From positions 248,001-312,000 of the forward strand of contig WHSA01001455.1 in NCBI GenBank assembly GCA_012931725.1: a stretch of DNA of 64,000 bases, in the 5' to 3' direction. Positions within the stretch are counted from its first letter, which is position 1, and each line of letters starts with the position of its first letter. The notes below the pieces were generated by a model. The model ran no database searches. It saw only the letters and a list, made by a program, of their open reading frames with translations, and was not told where the DNA came from. Shown one piece after another: positions 23,611 through 36,768 of the stretch. The DNA is from Litsea cubeba. Taxonomy: Eukaryota > Streptophyta > Magnoliopsida > Laurales > Lauraceae. The position numbers were made by a program, and so were the translations under genes.

Positions 23611-25730
23611 GTTTGTCCTATTGTTGCTTACCTAGCTATTAATGTCGAGTTCCATAGGATGAGCAGGATGTGGAAGATTTCAGAATATCAATCTAGATAG
23701 CAACAAAAACATTATGAAGGTTATGATGATGAGTACGAATAAAATTTGGAATTAGTTGCTTTTGATGTCACTTAGGCCCTTTTTGTTTGCATTAAAATAG
23801 ATAGGAATTGAATACATAAGGCTGTTAAAAATAAAGGTCAAAGGTAAATTTTCAAATATGATCAAGTATTTCAAGATTCATTTTTTAAAAAATTTTCCAT
23901 AAACAGAAAGCTTACTTGTTATCCATTTCCTTTTGTTTTATCTATATATTGTTTAACAAATCTTTTATTGTGAGTTTTTTTAACTATATATTTCTGCTCA
24001 TAATATTTTATTATGGCATGGGCAGCTCCCCTTTTGTATAGAAAGAAATAATGGGACAAAAAATTGCATGTGATGGAAGCCAATGTAAATAGTTCTACAT
24101 GTTGGTTGGTTGATGGCATTCAAGATCCAATGTTCTGTATTTTTTTTTTTATAATGGTAAAATAATATGCTGCATTTTATCTCAACCAAAGAATTTTTTG
24201 TTGAAAACATTTTGCATCAGTGTGTTTTTCTCTTGGTGTATGGAATTGTATGGTGTTAGAGAAACTAGGAACGTAGACGCGTTGGATTGGTTGGGTCTTA
24301 TTCAATCAGATTTAATTCATTGTGAGAATATTTTAGATTTATATTGCTTGTGGTTACATTAGTTGGGTAAGGGAGGTCTTATGCTACTGCAAAGAGCTGG
24401 CTCACATGTGGCTAATGTCCTCTGTTATTTTATCTTGTTTTATGCCCATGGTTTTCTTTTCTTTTGCTTTGACAGATGGAATGGTGGGTTTAGTATTATT
24501 TTGTTTGTATCCAATGTGTTCTTGGCATCATAGAAAATTCTAACATCTTGAACTTGAGGTTGTATTTCAATCTGTTCCTCCACCTGGACCAAAGTGATGA
24601 TTGAGTTTGTCTACTTTATCTGTACTAAAATGTGTTCTAGATTTGAGTAACGTGTTTTTAGCAAAAATTGATGTATATGTAGGTTGATTTCTAATTTATT
24701 TCTATATACGTCGAAGAGTAATACTGATGACTTATTTTCTGCATTTTGGTTTTTATTTCTATTTGGGATAATGAGCGGTGGTTATGGGGTTCATGGAGAT
24801 GGGTTTCTTGAAATGGAGATGGGTTTGATGCACCAGCCCATTTGAATTGTATATGCATTACATATGTAGTTGGGCATTTATGTATATATTCAATTGGCAT
24901 GTCCTGTTTTCATATTAGGTGCCCAAACATCTCAGTTGTTTCATGTTATATACAATTAATAGAATATATTTAAATATTGAATGTGTTGCTTATGCATGCT
25001 ATCATTTGCGGTTGAGTTTGTTCAATGTTATTTGAGAACCTTTTTTAGCATGAAAACATGTGCCTTGCAATGAAATGTAGAATGATGGAATGATTCTATT
25101 TGAGGTGGTTTTTCAACATCACCTGTAATTTTCTTCATATATTTGTCTGGACATTGCACGTGCCTTGCACGTGTGCAGGGATACACTAGTACATACAAAC
25201 ATGGAGACCACATATAAAAACATCCCATTACCAACCTGTATCATATTCCAAACATATACAACCACGATGCACATTGGATTTAATTTGAATCATTCCAATT
25301 CGAACACATTCAAAAAATACACAAAATTCTGTAGTATATATATCTGTATATTTTACAACCAACGGTTCATCAAAACTGATGAAACATCCACCAAAGTTCA
25401 GTAAAACATTTTTTCTGCTTTGTGCAACATATTTCTGGTTTCAACTATTAATCCACACCATTCAACTAAACCATCCATTTGAAAAACCATTCAAGAACGC
25501 ACTTAGGCCTCTTTTGGATGTATCATGAAATGAATTTGGACATATCCAACGAACCATTACCTACTAATAGCATCTCTATGGGTTGTCATGGAAAACTCAC
25601 TTCCAAGTTCCAAATATTGCTCTTGAAAGGGAAGCCTTCCACCTACCTTCTAACAAAAAAAACATAGCGCTTCCGAGTTCATGCAATAACAAATTCTTAC
25701 CAACAACAAAAAAAAATTCCAATGCCTGCC

Positions 25731-25738
25731 TATATAAA
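25731..25738 (+). promoter_or_regulatory. TATA box, protease copy 3
   Basis: TATATAAA upstream of the ATG at 25826. The leader between them holds a run of about 18 A. Confidence 0.7.
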
Positions 25739-25825
25739 GTGTTTCCCAAAATCATTTACTTGAAAAAAAACCTTCTCAAATCATTTACAGAAAAAAAAAA
25801 AAAAAAAACCCAATCTTACCACATA

Positions 25826-27598
25826 ATGGATCTGACCTATCTAATTCTCTTCCTTTTATTAGTTGGCCCCTTTGAAAGCTTGGGGAAAGAGGATTGGGAT
25901 GGAAGTGATCTTCTACATGTATGTGCTGATGAAAGAGTACTAAAACAACTAAAAAAAGAGGCACTCTTAGTGTCTGAGCTCTCTGTAGACCTGGATGAGA
26001 AAGATCGTTATTTGCCTTTAAGCGTCGATTGGAGGGAGAAGGGTGCCGTAAGTTCCGTAAAGCGCCAACGGCAATGTGGTAAGAAACACAATTTGGATTA
26101 TTTTTCTAAAATTAATTGCTCTCTGTTTGGCAAATCTTATTTATATAAAATAGAACTGTAAGGAATAGATCTGCATAATATAGATGTTTGAATAAATAGA
26201 CTGTTTGGTAGATCGAAAAGATAATTTAAAATAGGCTTTTTTAAAACCAACGATATAGATTTTTTCACAAAATCCTGTAGATGCACAAGGAATTAATGGT
26301 ACAAAATTGAACTCTTAGCTGTTTATGGTGGTTTAAAGAGGATCAGTGGCTTGGATTTTAATCTTGGAGTTGGAGCCCACAAAAAATCTAAAAATACATG
26401 TATCTAATTTTGGACTTTTCTCAAATATCTTGAGAACTATGACAGATCAACGGCTTCAAATTAAACTTAGTGGACATACTTGAGGATATAAAAGCCCCAA
26501 TGGTTCAGATCTACGTTATCTAGCCCACAATTAAATAAAAAAAAAGAAAAAAAAAGGCTGGAATTCAATCACGGGAAAACACATGCCACTACATGCCAGA
26601 ATCCAACCATATACATATACATCAACGGCTCATAGTTTTTCAGAGATTTCTCGAGATCTACAAGGAATTAATGTCTGAAATTTTAACAGATATCCGTGAC
26701 TGTCATTCTAAAGAGAACCAACGACTTGGATCTTGATATGGGGTCCCACAGAAGTCTAGAAATACGTATTTAAGCGTTCATGGTTTCTCACACATATCTC
26801 GAGATCCTTCACAAATCAACGGCTTAAATTTTGTGTGGTGGCGTGTATGAGCTTTGTAAAGACTTTTATCGGTTCAGATCTCAATTTAGGGGGTCATGAT
26901 CTAAAAAGAAAGACAAAAAAAAAAAAAGTACACAGGGGTCCATCTGTTAAAGCTATTGTAGCACTGCCTCTTCTACCCGCGTCAGACATAATTGTCTGTT
27001 CTGATGGACTCCTTCATGCCACAGACATTAATGTCTACACCACTGATTCATATGGACATATAGGATGCAGTAAACAAACAATATATTTTCTAAAAATGTC
27101 TATCTGAATCCACTTTTAGACAAATATACGTCCTAACGGTAATAATTGTCTCTATTTCACTTAATACGGATTTTAACAGCTAAAAGTCCATTTGGGGAGC
27201 TATTTTGGTAATAAGAGGTAAGAGTGGGTGTTGTGGGCCATCCTATCTTATATTTATCTTAGCTGAAAGGCTGAGAAAGGTATATCATATCCTCTTTTAT
27301 ATATTTTTTTGTTATTAATCTTTTAAACTCTATGATAATTATAGCTAACATATATGCCATCAGAATTGTGATTTTATGAATTCCATTATCATTTTGAATT
27401 GCAATGATGACATTTTTTTTTTTCTTACCCATCTTGTCACTTTCTAATATTGAATGGGCAAATGATACCCCTAACTTGCTATATAGGAGAGCTCACCGCA
27501 GATTTCATTCTGATTTCATCATCCAATCATGATGAAATATATGTTTGTGAAACGTTGTGGGTGATTGTTCCTATTATTATTAAAATCGTTGTTGTTGA

Positions 27599-27637
<39 letters not shown>

Positions 27638-28926
27638 GTTGCAAATTTGGATTGCCCTGAAAATCTGCCACATTGGAAGATCCTAGCCATCCAATTTTCA
27701 GGTACAAATAGTCAAATAGCAAGCAAGAAAAAAATGAAAAAAATGCTCCGTTTGTTCTTCCATTCAACAGTCCTAATCATGCAATCATGATGAAATTCAG
27801 TTCTGTGCAATTAATCTGATGTGGGTGGATTGTTCCTACTCTCTCTCAAAATTGTAAATTGTAGGATGACACATATACAATATCTTACTGCATCCATGTT
27901 GAGACCATTCATCAGTGACCTATACGGTTGATCTCATGGGCCACACAGTCAATGCTAGTTTTCCTTGAAGTCTGAATATTGCATGCAAGTCCAAAAAGGA
28001 GGTGATACGTTTTTTTTTTCTTTTAATAACAGAGGGTGTCCCAGCTCTTTGCGCCGGACTAATCCCTACAGGACCAAGGGAGCCGGGAAAATCTCCGGTG
28101 GCCTAGTTTAATTTCGAACCCTCAACCATCTGGACCAAACCTAGTCCTAATAATGATAGTTAGGAGTGTGAATTGACAAAAAAAAAAAAAAGAAAAAAAA
28201 AGGAAAAAGAAAAGAAAAGAAAAGGGTTTCAGACCTTTTATATATACATCTATGCTAAGGAGAGTGAATTTGACAAGGAGATAATTTTTGTTCACTGGCA
28301 ACCTACTGCTTAACGGGCCCTTATATATATACTCTTTCTGTTTTGAAACAGGATCTTGTTGGGCATTCTCAGCCATAGGCGCAGTTGAAGGAATACATCA
28401 AATCCAAAGCCATAAATTGCTGAATCTCTCGGCCCAACAATTAGTTGACTGTGACAAAGGGAATCGAGGCTGTAAATCTGGCACTGTGGGGCCCGCATTC
28501 GAGTATATTACCAAACATGGCATTGCAACTCAAGATGACTATCCATATACTGGTGAAGATGGCCATTGTAACAGCCATGTCTCCACCCATCGGTTGATAG
28601 GGGGTTCCAGTTATGTGCCAGCCACGGAGAGGCATTTAATGGCCGCAGTAGTAAGGCAGCCTATTTCTGCTTACGTTGCAATAGATGAAATTGCCTTTTG
28701 GGAATATAAAGGCAGCATCTTCAAAGGCCCCTGTGGCACAAAATTGAACCATGCCATCCTTGTTGTGGGATACGGGACTACTCATAAAGGAACAAAATAC
28801 TGGATAGTCAAAAATTCATGGGGACGTAAGTGGGGTGAAGGTGGCTTCATGCTGATGGAGAGGGACATAGGTGAGAAGGGCCTCTGCGGGATTGCGTCTC
28901 TTGCTTCCTATCCAATCCCAGTGTAA
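25826..28926 (+). CDS. Papain-like cysteine protease (C1A), intact copy 3
   Basis: Two exons, 25826-26078 and 28352-28926, joined by a GT-AG intron in phase 1 inside the Gly codon of CGSCW, give 275 residues. Residues 1-20 are a hydrophobic signal peptide, so the product enters the secretory pathway (vacuole or apoplast likely). The mature domain starts near residue 63 (LPLSVDWREKGAV). It has oxyanion-hole Gln81, catalytic Cys87 (GSCWAFS), His218 (LNHAILVVGYG) and Asn239 (KNSWG). Cysteines 84, 118, 125, 157, 212 and 263 match the three papain disulfides. There is a glycosylation sequon at Asn109. The mature length is normal at about 213 residues. Only about 42 residues separate signal peptide and mature domain, against roughly 100 in the family, and no ERFNIN or GNFD motif is seen. 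Unusual residues are Arg82 after Gln81 and GCKSG where GCxGG is usual. An active endopeptidase is plausible but unproven. Confidence 0.88.
26278..26855 (+). repeat. Diverged direct duplication in intron, copy 3
   Basis: Same pair as in copy 1, at about 26278-26491 and 26653-26855. Confidence 0.55.
27598..27637 (+). repeat. ATT microsatellite in intron, copy 3
   Basis: About 40 bp of uninterrupted ATT repeats, the longest of the three copies. Confidence 0.9.
28010..28155 (-). mobile_element. SINE-like fragment in intron, copy 3
   Basis: Same fragment as at 8077-8220, with a slightly longer A tail on the minus strand. Confidence 0.5.
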
Positions 28927-29004
28927 CATTAACAAAAAAAAAAAAAAATAGTTCCCTCTTATAGTTTATGTTTTATTCCTCTTAAGAAAAGAAAAAATAT
29001 TATC

Positions 29005-29010
29005 AATAAA
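29005..29010 (+). terminator. Polyadenylation signal, protease copy 3
   Basis: AATAAA 79 bp after the stop codon of the intact gene. Confidence 0.55.
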
Positions 29011-29098
29011 CTTTGCTACTTACCAAAATAAAAAATAAAAAAATAGTTCCCTATTTGTTGTCATTACTAGTTTATGTCTTATTTCGTGTTAATAAAGA

Positions 29099-29576
29099 AG
29101 AAATGACTAGCTCGGGGAAGGGTCATGCATACCACTTTCCCAGCCATTCAACCCGTTAAAATGTGACAATTAAAGTGCACCAACATGTGAAGCTGGTCAC
29201 CATCTTGGAAGGCATATGATCAGAATTATAAACCAACAGGCTGAGAAAATCTTGGCTTAGGGCCTGTAAATTGATTGAGTGGAATATGAATATCTAACCA
29301 TTTACAGATCTAAGATTTGCAAGGAAGAGGGCAAAAGAGAACAAATGAGAAACTGGTTCCTTAGGAAAAAGCTACCTAAGTTTACTGCATTTTATATTGG
29401 CATGAGTTCCTGTAACGCTCATGATTTCATTTTAGACACACGAGGCCTCCTTTTCATGACCAACCTGCACATACATATCACACTCCCACGCTGATTTAAA
29501 TCACAATCTTCAGATGTCAGTCGGTACTTCCCGAGCTCAAGTAAGTGGATGAAAATCTAATTCATTGCCCCTCCAT
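29099..29576 (+). repeat. Protease 3' flank module, unit 3
   Basis: Same module as at 9164-9640. In unit 4 all but the last roughly 30 bp was removed by the deletion. Confidence 0.9.
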
Positions 29577-29899
29577 TAGGGCTGATCAACCGGATCCCTA
29601 AAATGAAGGACCGGACCGGTCCAAACCGCTTCGGTTCGACCACTTAAAGTGGTCCGGACCGGTTTCCATTTTTTTTTTTTCATTTTCACCTCACATCTAA
29701 AAAGTGGGCAAATGTCAAATGAATGAATGATGGATTTTACAAATGGATGCTGGGCTCATGCCTCATGAGCTCATCAATATGAAAATTCTTATTATTATTA
29801 TTTTAATAAATCCGGTCTGGTCTGGTCCAGACCGGACCCCAAAAGGCCTGGTTCGGACCGGACCGGATTTGGACCACTAAGACTGCAAATCCGGTCCGG
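29577..29899. mobile_element. hAT-type MITE, right end lost at unit junction 3
   Basis: Same truncated element as at 9641-9965, next to CCCTCCAT at 29569-29576. Confidence 0.8.
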
Positions 29900-30253
29900 A
29901 CTAATGATGGGTAAAATATGTAATATTTAACACTGATTAGCTCACATTCAAAGGGTTTTTATAATATGGTCCCACCACTATAAGAATTATAATATGGGCC
30001 CACCTTTTGTGATTGTGACCCCATATGACCCAGCTTTAAGAATGATAAAGTTAGGTGACCTTTTCTAAGATTGTAAACATGTGGCCTACCTTTAGAAATT
30101 GAGTTATATCTACCATAATTCCAAGAAATCTAGCATGGCTTAGACCTTTGAGACCTTTTTATTTTTTTTGTAAGAAGTGTTGTTTTTTAACATTGGGATT
30201 TCGAAGTCAACATGACTACTTTTTTGTGCGAACTTAGTAATCCATTTTTACAC

Positions 30254-30386
30254 AGAGGGATGCTACACAGCCTAGGAATTGTGCCCACGCTGTGGCACGG
30301 ACCCAGGGGGACCGTTGGACGCATCCCACGGTCCCCCTGGGGTCCGTGCCACAGCCCGGGCACATTTCCCGAGCTGTGGACTTTTC
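30254..30386. mobile_element. Foldback MITE-like element, copy 4
   Basis: Flanked by TTTTTACAC at 30245-30253 and 30387-30395, arms 30280-30315 and 30328-30364. It carries the same pairing-improving T in the right arm as copy 3. Confidence 0.6.
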
Positions 30387-31878
30387 TTTTTACACGGAAC
30401 CGAATAAATCTAATTCAGTTCTTTCCCCGTAAAGCATTGCACAAAATTATAGAAACGTCTTGTTCGAAAGGACATTATGACCTTTCCACTAAATCAGTAA
30501 ATCTTCATGTCACACCAATGTGACCATAAGGTTTGCAAAAATAAGTAAATAAATAATCACATAACTCACTGAGGTGATGCCTAAGAGGAGTCTTTCAAGA
30601 ACAGAAACGGAGATGTTGCGCTCCATGTCAGGGACTGAGAGGATGTTGCTGGGCTTTGGGTACTTCTTTTAGTGAAGCTGGCTTAGATTTAGGAAGGTAA
30701 CCTTATTGACATGTAAAGCATTGAGAATTTTGGGTCCTTCACGTTAAGGGTCATGATGGTTTTTTTATGGTCTGGGTCTAGCTAGGCGAAAGATTGTGAA
30801 CCATGCATGACCCATTTGGTTATTTGGCCTAAGTGTACAACCACACGCAGCCATGGCAATAAAATTAAGACAAAGGTCCATCTTATTTGCAAACTATATG
30901 TACTTTTTTACTCATACTATTGTTCTTCTGCCTCTGGTGATCTCTTTGGGGACTTTTCTCTGAAAGTCTTTGTTTTGTTCTTTGCTTTTTAATACAATTA
31001 CCCTTTCAGCAAAATAAAAAAAGAAACACATACCTGAGTCATTTCAGATAATAATAATAAAAAAATCAGATGCACTTTCAGAGGTTAGAAAGCATAGAGA
31101 CGCCTATATTTTTCTTTTTGGAAAGGAAGTGCCTACATTTGTGTTGCAAAATGATTTGCATTGTTTTCCTTTATTGTCGATAAAAAAATCTCAGCCATGA
31201 AAAGCTTTAAAACATGTATTCTATCCATGTTTTCAAAATTGTACTTCACATCACATCACATCAGAGCTTTTATAGGGCCTTGTAATTAATAAATTATGGT
31301 ATCATTTTTTTAATTAGAAAGTAAGAATTGCCTATTATATTTTTTTTGAAAAATTGCAAATTCTTTTGTTCTAAGTACTTTCACACAAGGGTGAATTGCA
31401 TTGGCACGTTTAACAAGTTTTGACATCTATATCTATAACCTTATTATAAAAGAGAAGAAGTTGTCCAGCGTTCACCTACTTAACAAATTCTCTCCACACC
31501 CATGGCCCACTTGGATGACAAATCTATGCATGCCCACTTGGAAGGCTCACTTGCTGATGAATGTCTATTGTCTACACTTGTTTGCCATGGACTCTTCCCT
31601 CGTATTCTCGACTCTTCCACCCAAACACGAAAAAGGAAAGTTCACTTTTTCCTCTCCATGCATTGCCCCATCACAGAAAGAAAGCTCCACTTCTTCCTCC
31701 CCATACATCCCCTAGATGCAAGAAAAGCATCACTTCTTGCTCTCAATACAAGGCCCTAAACACAGAAAAGGAAGGCATCACTGATTGAGTATCATGATAT
31801 GATTTTTTCAATCTCTCTCTAAAAAAAATCTCAGTTTGTTTTTGTTCCAAAGATGGGAGTCTTTTTTTTTTCTCTTTT

Positions 31879-32163
31879 ATATGTTGTAAATTAGGGTTCT
31901 TGTTTGCATTCCATTGATTGGGTTGGTCTCCACATCTGTGTTGTTTAGAAATTCGAGTGTACAATAATTTTTTTATTTTCTTTCTTCAATATGTTGTAAA
32001 TTAGGGTTCTTGATTGCATTCCATGGATTGGGTTTAGTTTCCACAACTATGTTGTCTAGAAATTTGAGTTTACAAAAATTATGGTTCTGAAATGTTACGA
32101 AGATGGAGTCTTTTGATTTCCTTTCTTCAATTTGTTGTAAACTTGCAGTTGAAGAATACCCAT
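31879..32163 (+). repeat. Short tandem duplication, about 109 bp, unit 4
   Basis: Same arrangement as at 2005-2290. The T tract just before it is shorter than in the other units. Confidence 0.7.
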
Positions 32164-33340
32164 TTGGGTTTCATGTTATCTTTCTTCTCATTTGATTTAT
32201 GATTTTATCTTTCTTGATTCAATTTAGAAAGGCCTGAGAAATGTATAAGAAACTGAAAATTTTCTTCTTTTATAAAATGTATATGAAATAGTTGAGCAAC
32301 ACCAACATCTTGCTTCTAAAATGAATCTGAAAGTGGATTGGAACTATACGTAGGGGAAGTTGACTCTTGCAGCATTTTTCATAGTGTGGGTATAAGTAGT
32401 CAAAAAAAAAATTGTACAGATGAGCACACCCACGATCAACATCTCGTGTAAAATACAAGAGAAATAAAACAGAACAATGTGAAACATATGTTCATAGGCT
32501 TCTGCATATTGCGTCTTTGTGATTACTCTTATCAAAAGTTTTATTGGCCTGACAGGCCTTTCTTATCTGAAATTCATAATGCTCTTTGCTAATTGAGTGT
32601 GCATTGTATCTAGACCTCTGATTGAAGAGGACTAAGTCCATAATTCATGGGTTTGTTCGCTTTCTTCATTTTCCTTTAAGTTCTTAAAAGAGTAATTCTC
32701 AAGCATGACCTCTTTATTCTCTTCTCTCTGTTTTTTTTTTTCCTTCTTTCCTTTTTTTTTTTTTTTTTTGGTTTTGAAGCATTTGCACAAAGATTCACAC
32801 ACCACACGAAAATAGGAAGTTCTTTCTCTCCATTTATAACGTAGTATTGGTTTTGGGTTCCGCTATGATTGGAATGGGTCTTTTTAGGCTTTATCAATGT
32901 TTTATTCTTTTGTTTTTGGGCAAAGGTCTTGGTTTTATTGGCTCTGTTCATTTTCCTTTAGATTCTTAAAATAGTAATTCTCAAGCATGAGTTCTTTATT
33001 CTCTTCTTCTTCTTTTTTCCTTCTTTTCACTTTTGTTTTTGGTATTGATGCATTTGCAAAAAAATAGGGAGTTCTTTTAAAATTAAATCCGAACAAATCC
33101 ATAAGATGCATGATCCAACACTCAAAATGTTATAGAAATAACATAATAATTTGTAGCAGCTTACAAGGAGTTTTCCCTTATATAGAACTGAATCAAGAAT
33201 TTAAAACAGCAGAATTGCTGGAATTGTAGTGTTCATGTTTAAAAACTCGACTCTTAAAAAGAATTACGGACTAGCATTCTGCCTTATTTAGAGTTGGCTT
33301 CTTTAGGTGATAATTCTTGTTTTGTTCCTCTTTTTTCAAG

Positions 33341-33584
33341 ATCAAGTGTATATTGCAAATGATATTTCAACTTCAAGAATCACTTTATTGAAAGTAATGG
33401 ATTGCCTTTATCTCTTTTTAAATATAAGCATATGTTGCCTTTCTTATTATTTATTGTTGTGTGGGTTTCTATATCCATTTTTTATGACATAAAATTTTCA
33501 TTTTAGCTTAAACAAGTTTTCTGGCATTTGTAGGCTGAAATTGCTCAACTATGTGTAAACAAGTGGTTTTGTGCCAGAATTTGA
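33341..33584 (+). other. Exon-like pair of unknown gene, unit 4
   Basis: Segments 33341-33393 and 33534-33584, open in the same frame. The last codon of the first segment is AAA (shared with unit 1) while the valine codons match unit 3, a local mosaic. Confidence 0.35.
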
Positions 33585-35713
33585 GTTTGTCCTATTGTTG
33601 CTTACCTAGCTATTAATGTCGAGTTCCATAGGATGAGCAGGATGTGGAAGATTTCAGAATATCAATCTAGATAGCAACAAAAACATTATGAAGGTTATGA
33701 TGATGAGTACAAATAAAATTTGTAATTAGTTGCTTTTGATGTCACTTAGGCCCTTTTTGTTTGCATTAAAATAGATAGGAATTGAATACATAAAGGTTGT
33801 TAAAGATAAAGGTCAAAGGTGAATTTTCAAATATGATCAAGTATTTCAAGATTCATTTTTTAAAATTTTTTCCATATACAGAAAGCTTACTTGTTATCCA
33901 TTTCCTTTTGTTTTATCTGTATCTTGTTTAACAAATCTTTTATTGTGAGTTTTTTTAACTATGTATTTCTGCTCATAATATTATATTATGGCATGGGCAG
34001 CTCCCCTTTTGTATAGAAAGAAATAATGGGACAAAAAATTGCATGTGATGGAAGCCAATGTAAATAGTTCTACATGTTGGTTGGTTGATGGCATTCAAGA
34101 TCCAATGTTCTGTATTTTTTTTTTTATAATGGTAAAATAATATGCTGCATTTTATCTCAACCAAAGAATTTTTTGTTGAAAACATTTTGCATCAATGTGT
34201 TTTTCTCTTGGTGTATGGAATTGTATGGTGTTAGGGAAACGAGGAACGTAGACGCGTTGGATTGGTTGGGTCTTATTCAATCAGATTTAATTCATTGTGA
34301 GAATATTTTAGATTTATATTGCTTGTGGTTACATTAGTTGGGTAAGGGAGGTCTTATGCTACTGCAAAGAGCTGGCTCACATGTGGCTAATGTCCTCTAT
34401 TATTTTATCTTGTTTTATGCCCATGGTTTTCTTTTCTTTTGCTTTGACAGATGGAATGGTGGGTTTAGTATTATTTTGTTTGTATCCAATGTGTTCTTGG
34501 CATCATAGAAAATTCTAACATCTTGAACTTGAGGTTGTATTTCAATCTGTTCCTCCACCTGGACCAAAGTGATAATTGAGTTTGTCTACTTTATCTGTAC
34601 TCAAAATGTGTTCTAGATTTGAGTAAAGTGTTTTTAGCAAATTGATGTATATCAGTATATGTAGGTTGATTTCTAATTTATTTCTATATACGTCGAAGAG
34701 TAATACTGATGACTTATTTTCTGCATTTTGGTTTTTATTTCTATTTGGGATAATGAGCGGTGGTTATGGGGTTCATGGAGATGGGTTTCTTGAAATGGAG
34801 ATGGGTTTGATGCACCAGCCCATTTGAATTGTATATGCATTACATATGTAGTTGGGCATTTATGTATATATTCAATTGGCATGTCCTGTTTTCATATTAG
34901 GTGCCCAAACATCTCAGTTGTTTCATGTTATATACAATTAATAGAATATATTTAAATATTGAATGTGTTGCTTATGCATGCTATCATTTGCGGTTGAGTT
35001 TGTTCAATGTTATTTGAGAACCTTTTTTAGCATGAAAACATGTGCCTTGCAATGAAATGTAGAATGATGGAATGATTCTATTTGAGGTGGTTTTTCAACA
35101 TCACCTGTAATTTTCTTCATATATTTGTCTGGACATTGCACGTGCCTTGCACGTGTGCAGGGATACACTAGTACATACAAACATGGAGACCACATATAAA
35201 AACATCCCATTACCAACCTGTATCATATTCCAAACATATACAACCACGATGCACATTGGATTTAATTTGAATCATTCCAATTCGAACACATTCAAAAAAT
35301 ACACAAAATTCTGTAGTATATATATCTGTATATTTTACAACCAACGGTTCATCAAAACTGATGAAACATCCACCAAAGTTCAGTAAAACATTTTTTCTGC
35401 TTTGTGCAACATATTTCTGGTTTCAACTATTAATCCACACCATTCAACTAAACCATCCATTTGAAAAACCATTCAAGAACGCACTTAGGCCTCTTTTGGA
35501 TGTATCATGAAATGAATTTGGACATATCCAACGAACCATTACCTACTAATAGCATCTCTATGGGTTGTCATGGAAAACTCACTTCCAAGTTCCAAATATT
35601 GCTCTTGAAAGGGAAGCCTTCCACCTACCTTCTAACAAAAAAAAACATAGCGCTTCCGAGTTCATGCAATAACAAATTCTTACCAACAACAAAAAAAAAT
35701 TCCAATGCCTGCC

Positions 35714-35721
35714 TATATAAA
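35714..35721 (+). promoter_or_regulatory. TATA box, protease copy 4
   Basis: TATATAAA upstream of the ATG at 35810. The promoter is preserved although the gene has lost exon 2, so a short transcript may still be made. Confidence 0.6.
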
Positions 35722-36260
35722 GTGTTTCCCAAAATCATTTACTTGAAAAAAAACCTTCTCAAATCATTTACAGAAAAAAAAAAAAAAAAAAACCCAATCT
35801 TACCACATAATGGATCTGACCTATCTAATTCTCTTCCTTTTATTAGTTGGCCCCTTTGAAAGCTTGGGGAAAGAGGATTGGGATGGAAGTGATCTTCTAC
35901 ATGTATGTGCTGATGAAAGAGTACTAAAACAACTAAAAAAAGAGGCACTCTTAGTGTCTGAGCTCTCTGTAGACCTGGATGAGAAAGATCGTTATTTGCC
36001 TTTAAGCGTCGATTGGAGGGAGAAGGGTGCCGTAAGTTCCGTAAAGCGCCAACGGCAATGTGGTAAGAAACACAATTTGGATTATTTTTCTAAAATTAAT
36101 TGCTCTCTGTTTGGCAAATCTTATTTATATAAAATAGAACTGTAAGGAATAGATCTGCATAATATAGATGTTTGAATAAATAGACTGTTTGGTAGATCGA
36201 AAAGATAATTTAAAATAGGCTTTTTTAAAACCAACGATATAGATTTTTTCACAAAATCCT

Positions 36261-36738
36261 GTAGATGCACAAGGAATTAATGGTACAAAATTGAACTCTT
36301 AGCTGTTTATGGTGGTTTAAAGAGGATCAGTGGCTTGGATTTTAATCTTGGAGTTGGAGCCCACAAAAATCTAAAAATACATGTATCTAATTTTGGACTT
36401 TTCTCAAATATCTTGAGAACTATGACAGATCAACGGCTTCAAATTAAACTTAGTGGACATACTTGAGGATATAAAAGCCCCAATGGTTCAGATCTACGTT
36501 ATCTAGCCCACAATTAAATAAAAAAAGAAAAAAAAATGGCTGGAATTCAATCACGGGAAAACACGTGCCACTACATGCCAGAATCCAACCATATACATAA
36601 TACATCAACGGCTCATAGTTTTTCAGATATTTCTCGAGATCTACAAGGAATTAATGTCTGAAATTTTAACAGGTATCCGTGACTGTCATTCTAAAGAGAA
36701 CCAACGACTTGGATCTTGATATGGGGTCCCACAGAAGT
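36261..36738 (+). repeat. Diverged direct duplication in intron, copy 4, cut
   Basis: First segment at about 36261-36474 is complete. The second starts near 36635 and is cut by the deletion at 36738. Confidence 0.55.
36735..36738. other. Deletion junction with AAGT microhomology
   Basis: AAGT at this point corresponds both to 26752-26755 (intron) and to 29543-29546 (3' flank) of unit 3. The 2,791 bp between these are missing here. This is typical of end joining at short homology. Confidence 0.9.
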
Positions 36739-36768
36739 GGATGAAAATCCAATTAATTGCCCCTCCAT

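Larger units (their letters stand above)
19924..29899 (+). repeat. 10-kb tandem unit 3 (intact protease)
   Basis: Third complete unit, 9,976 bp. It is the only one whose protease exons read through without a break. Several substitutions in its left half are shared with unit 4 (for example TTGAAGCATTTGC near 22803) and others with unit 2, so its ancestry is mosaic. Confidence 0.95.
35810..36738 (+). pseudogene. Papain-like cysteine protease copy 4, exon 2 deleted
   Basis: Exon 1 (35810-36062) matches copy 3 over its whole length, including signal peptide and splice donor. The intron starts at 36063 but is cut at about 36738 by a 2,791-bp deletion that removes the rest of the intron, all of exon 2, the polyadenylation region and most of the 3' flank. 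If transcribed and unspliced, the frame runs on to a stop at 36145, giving 111 residues: signal peptide, short proregion and the first mature residues with no catalytic Cys. Such a secreted fragment is possible but there is no evidence for it. Confidence 0.9.
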
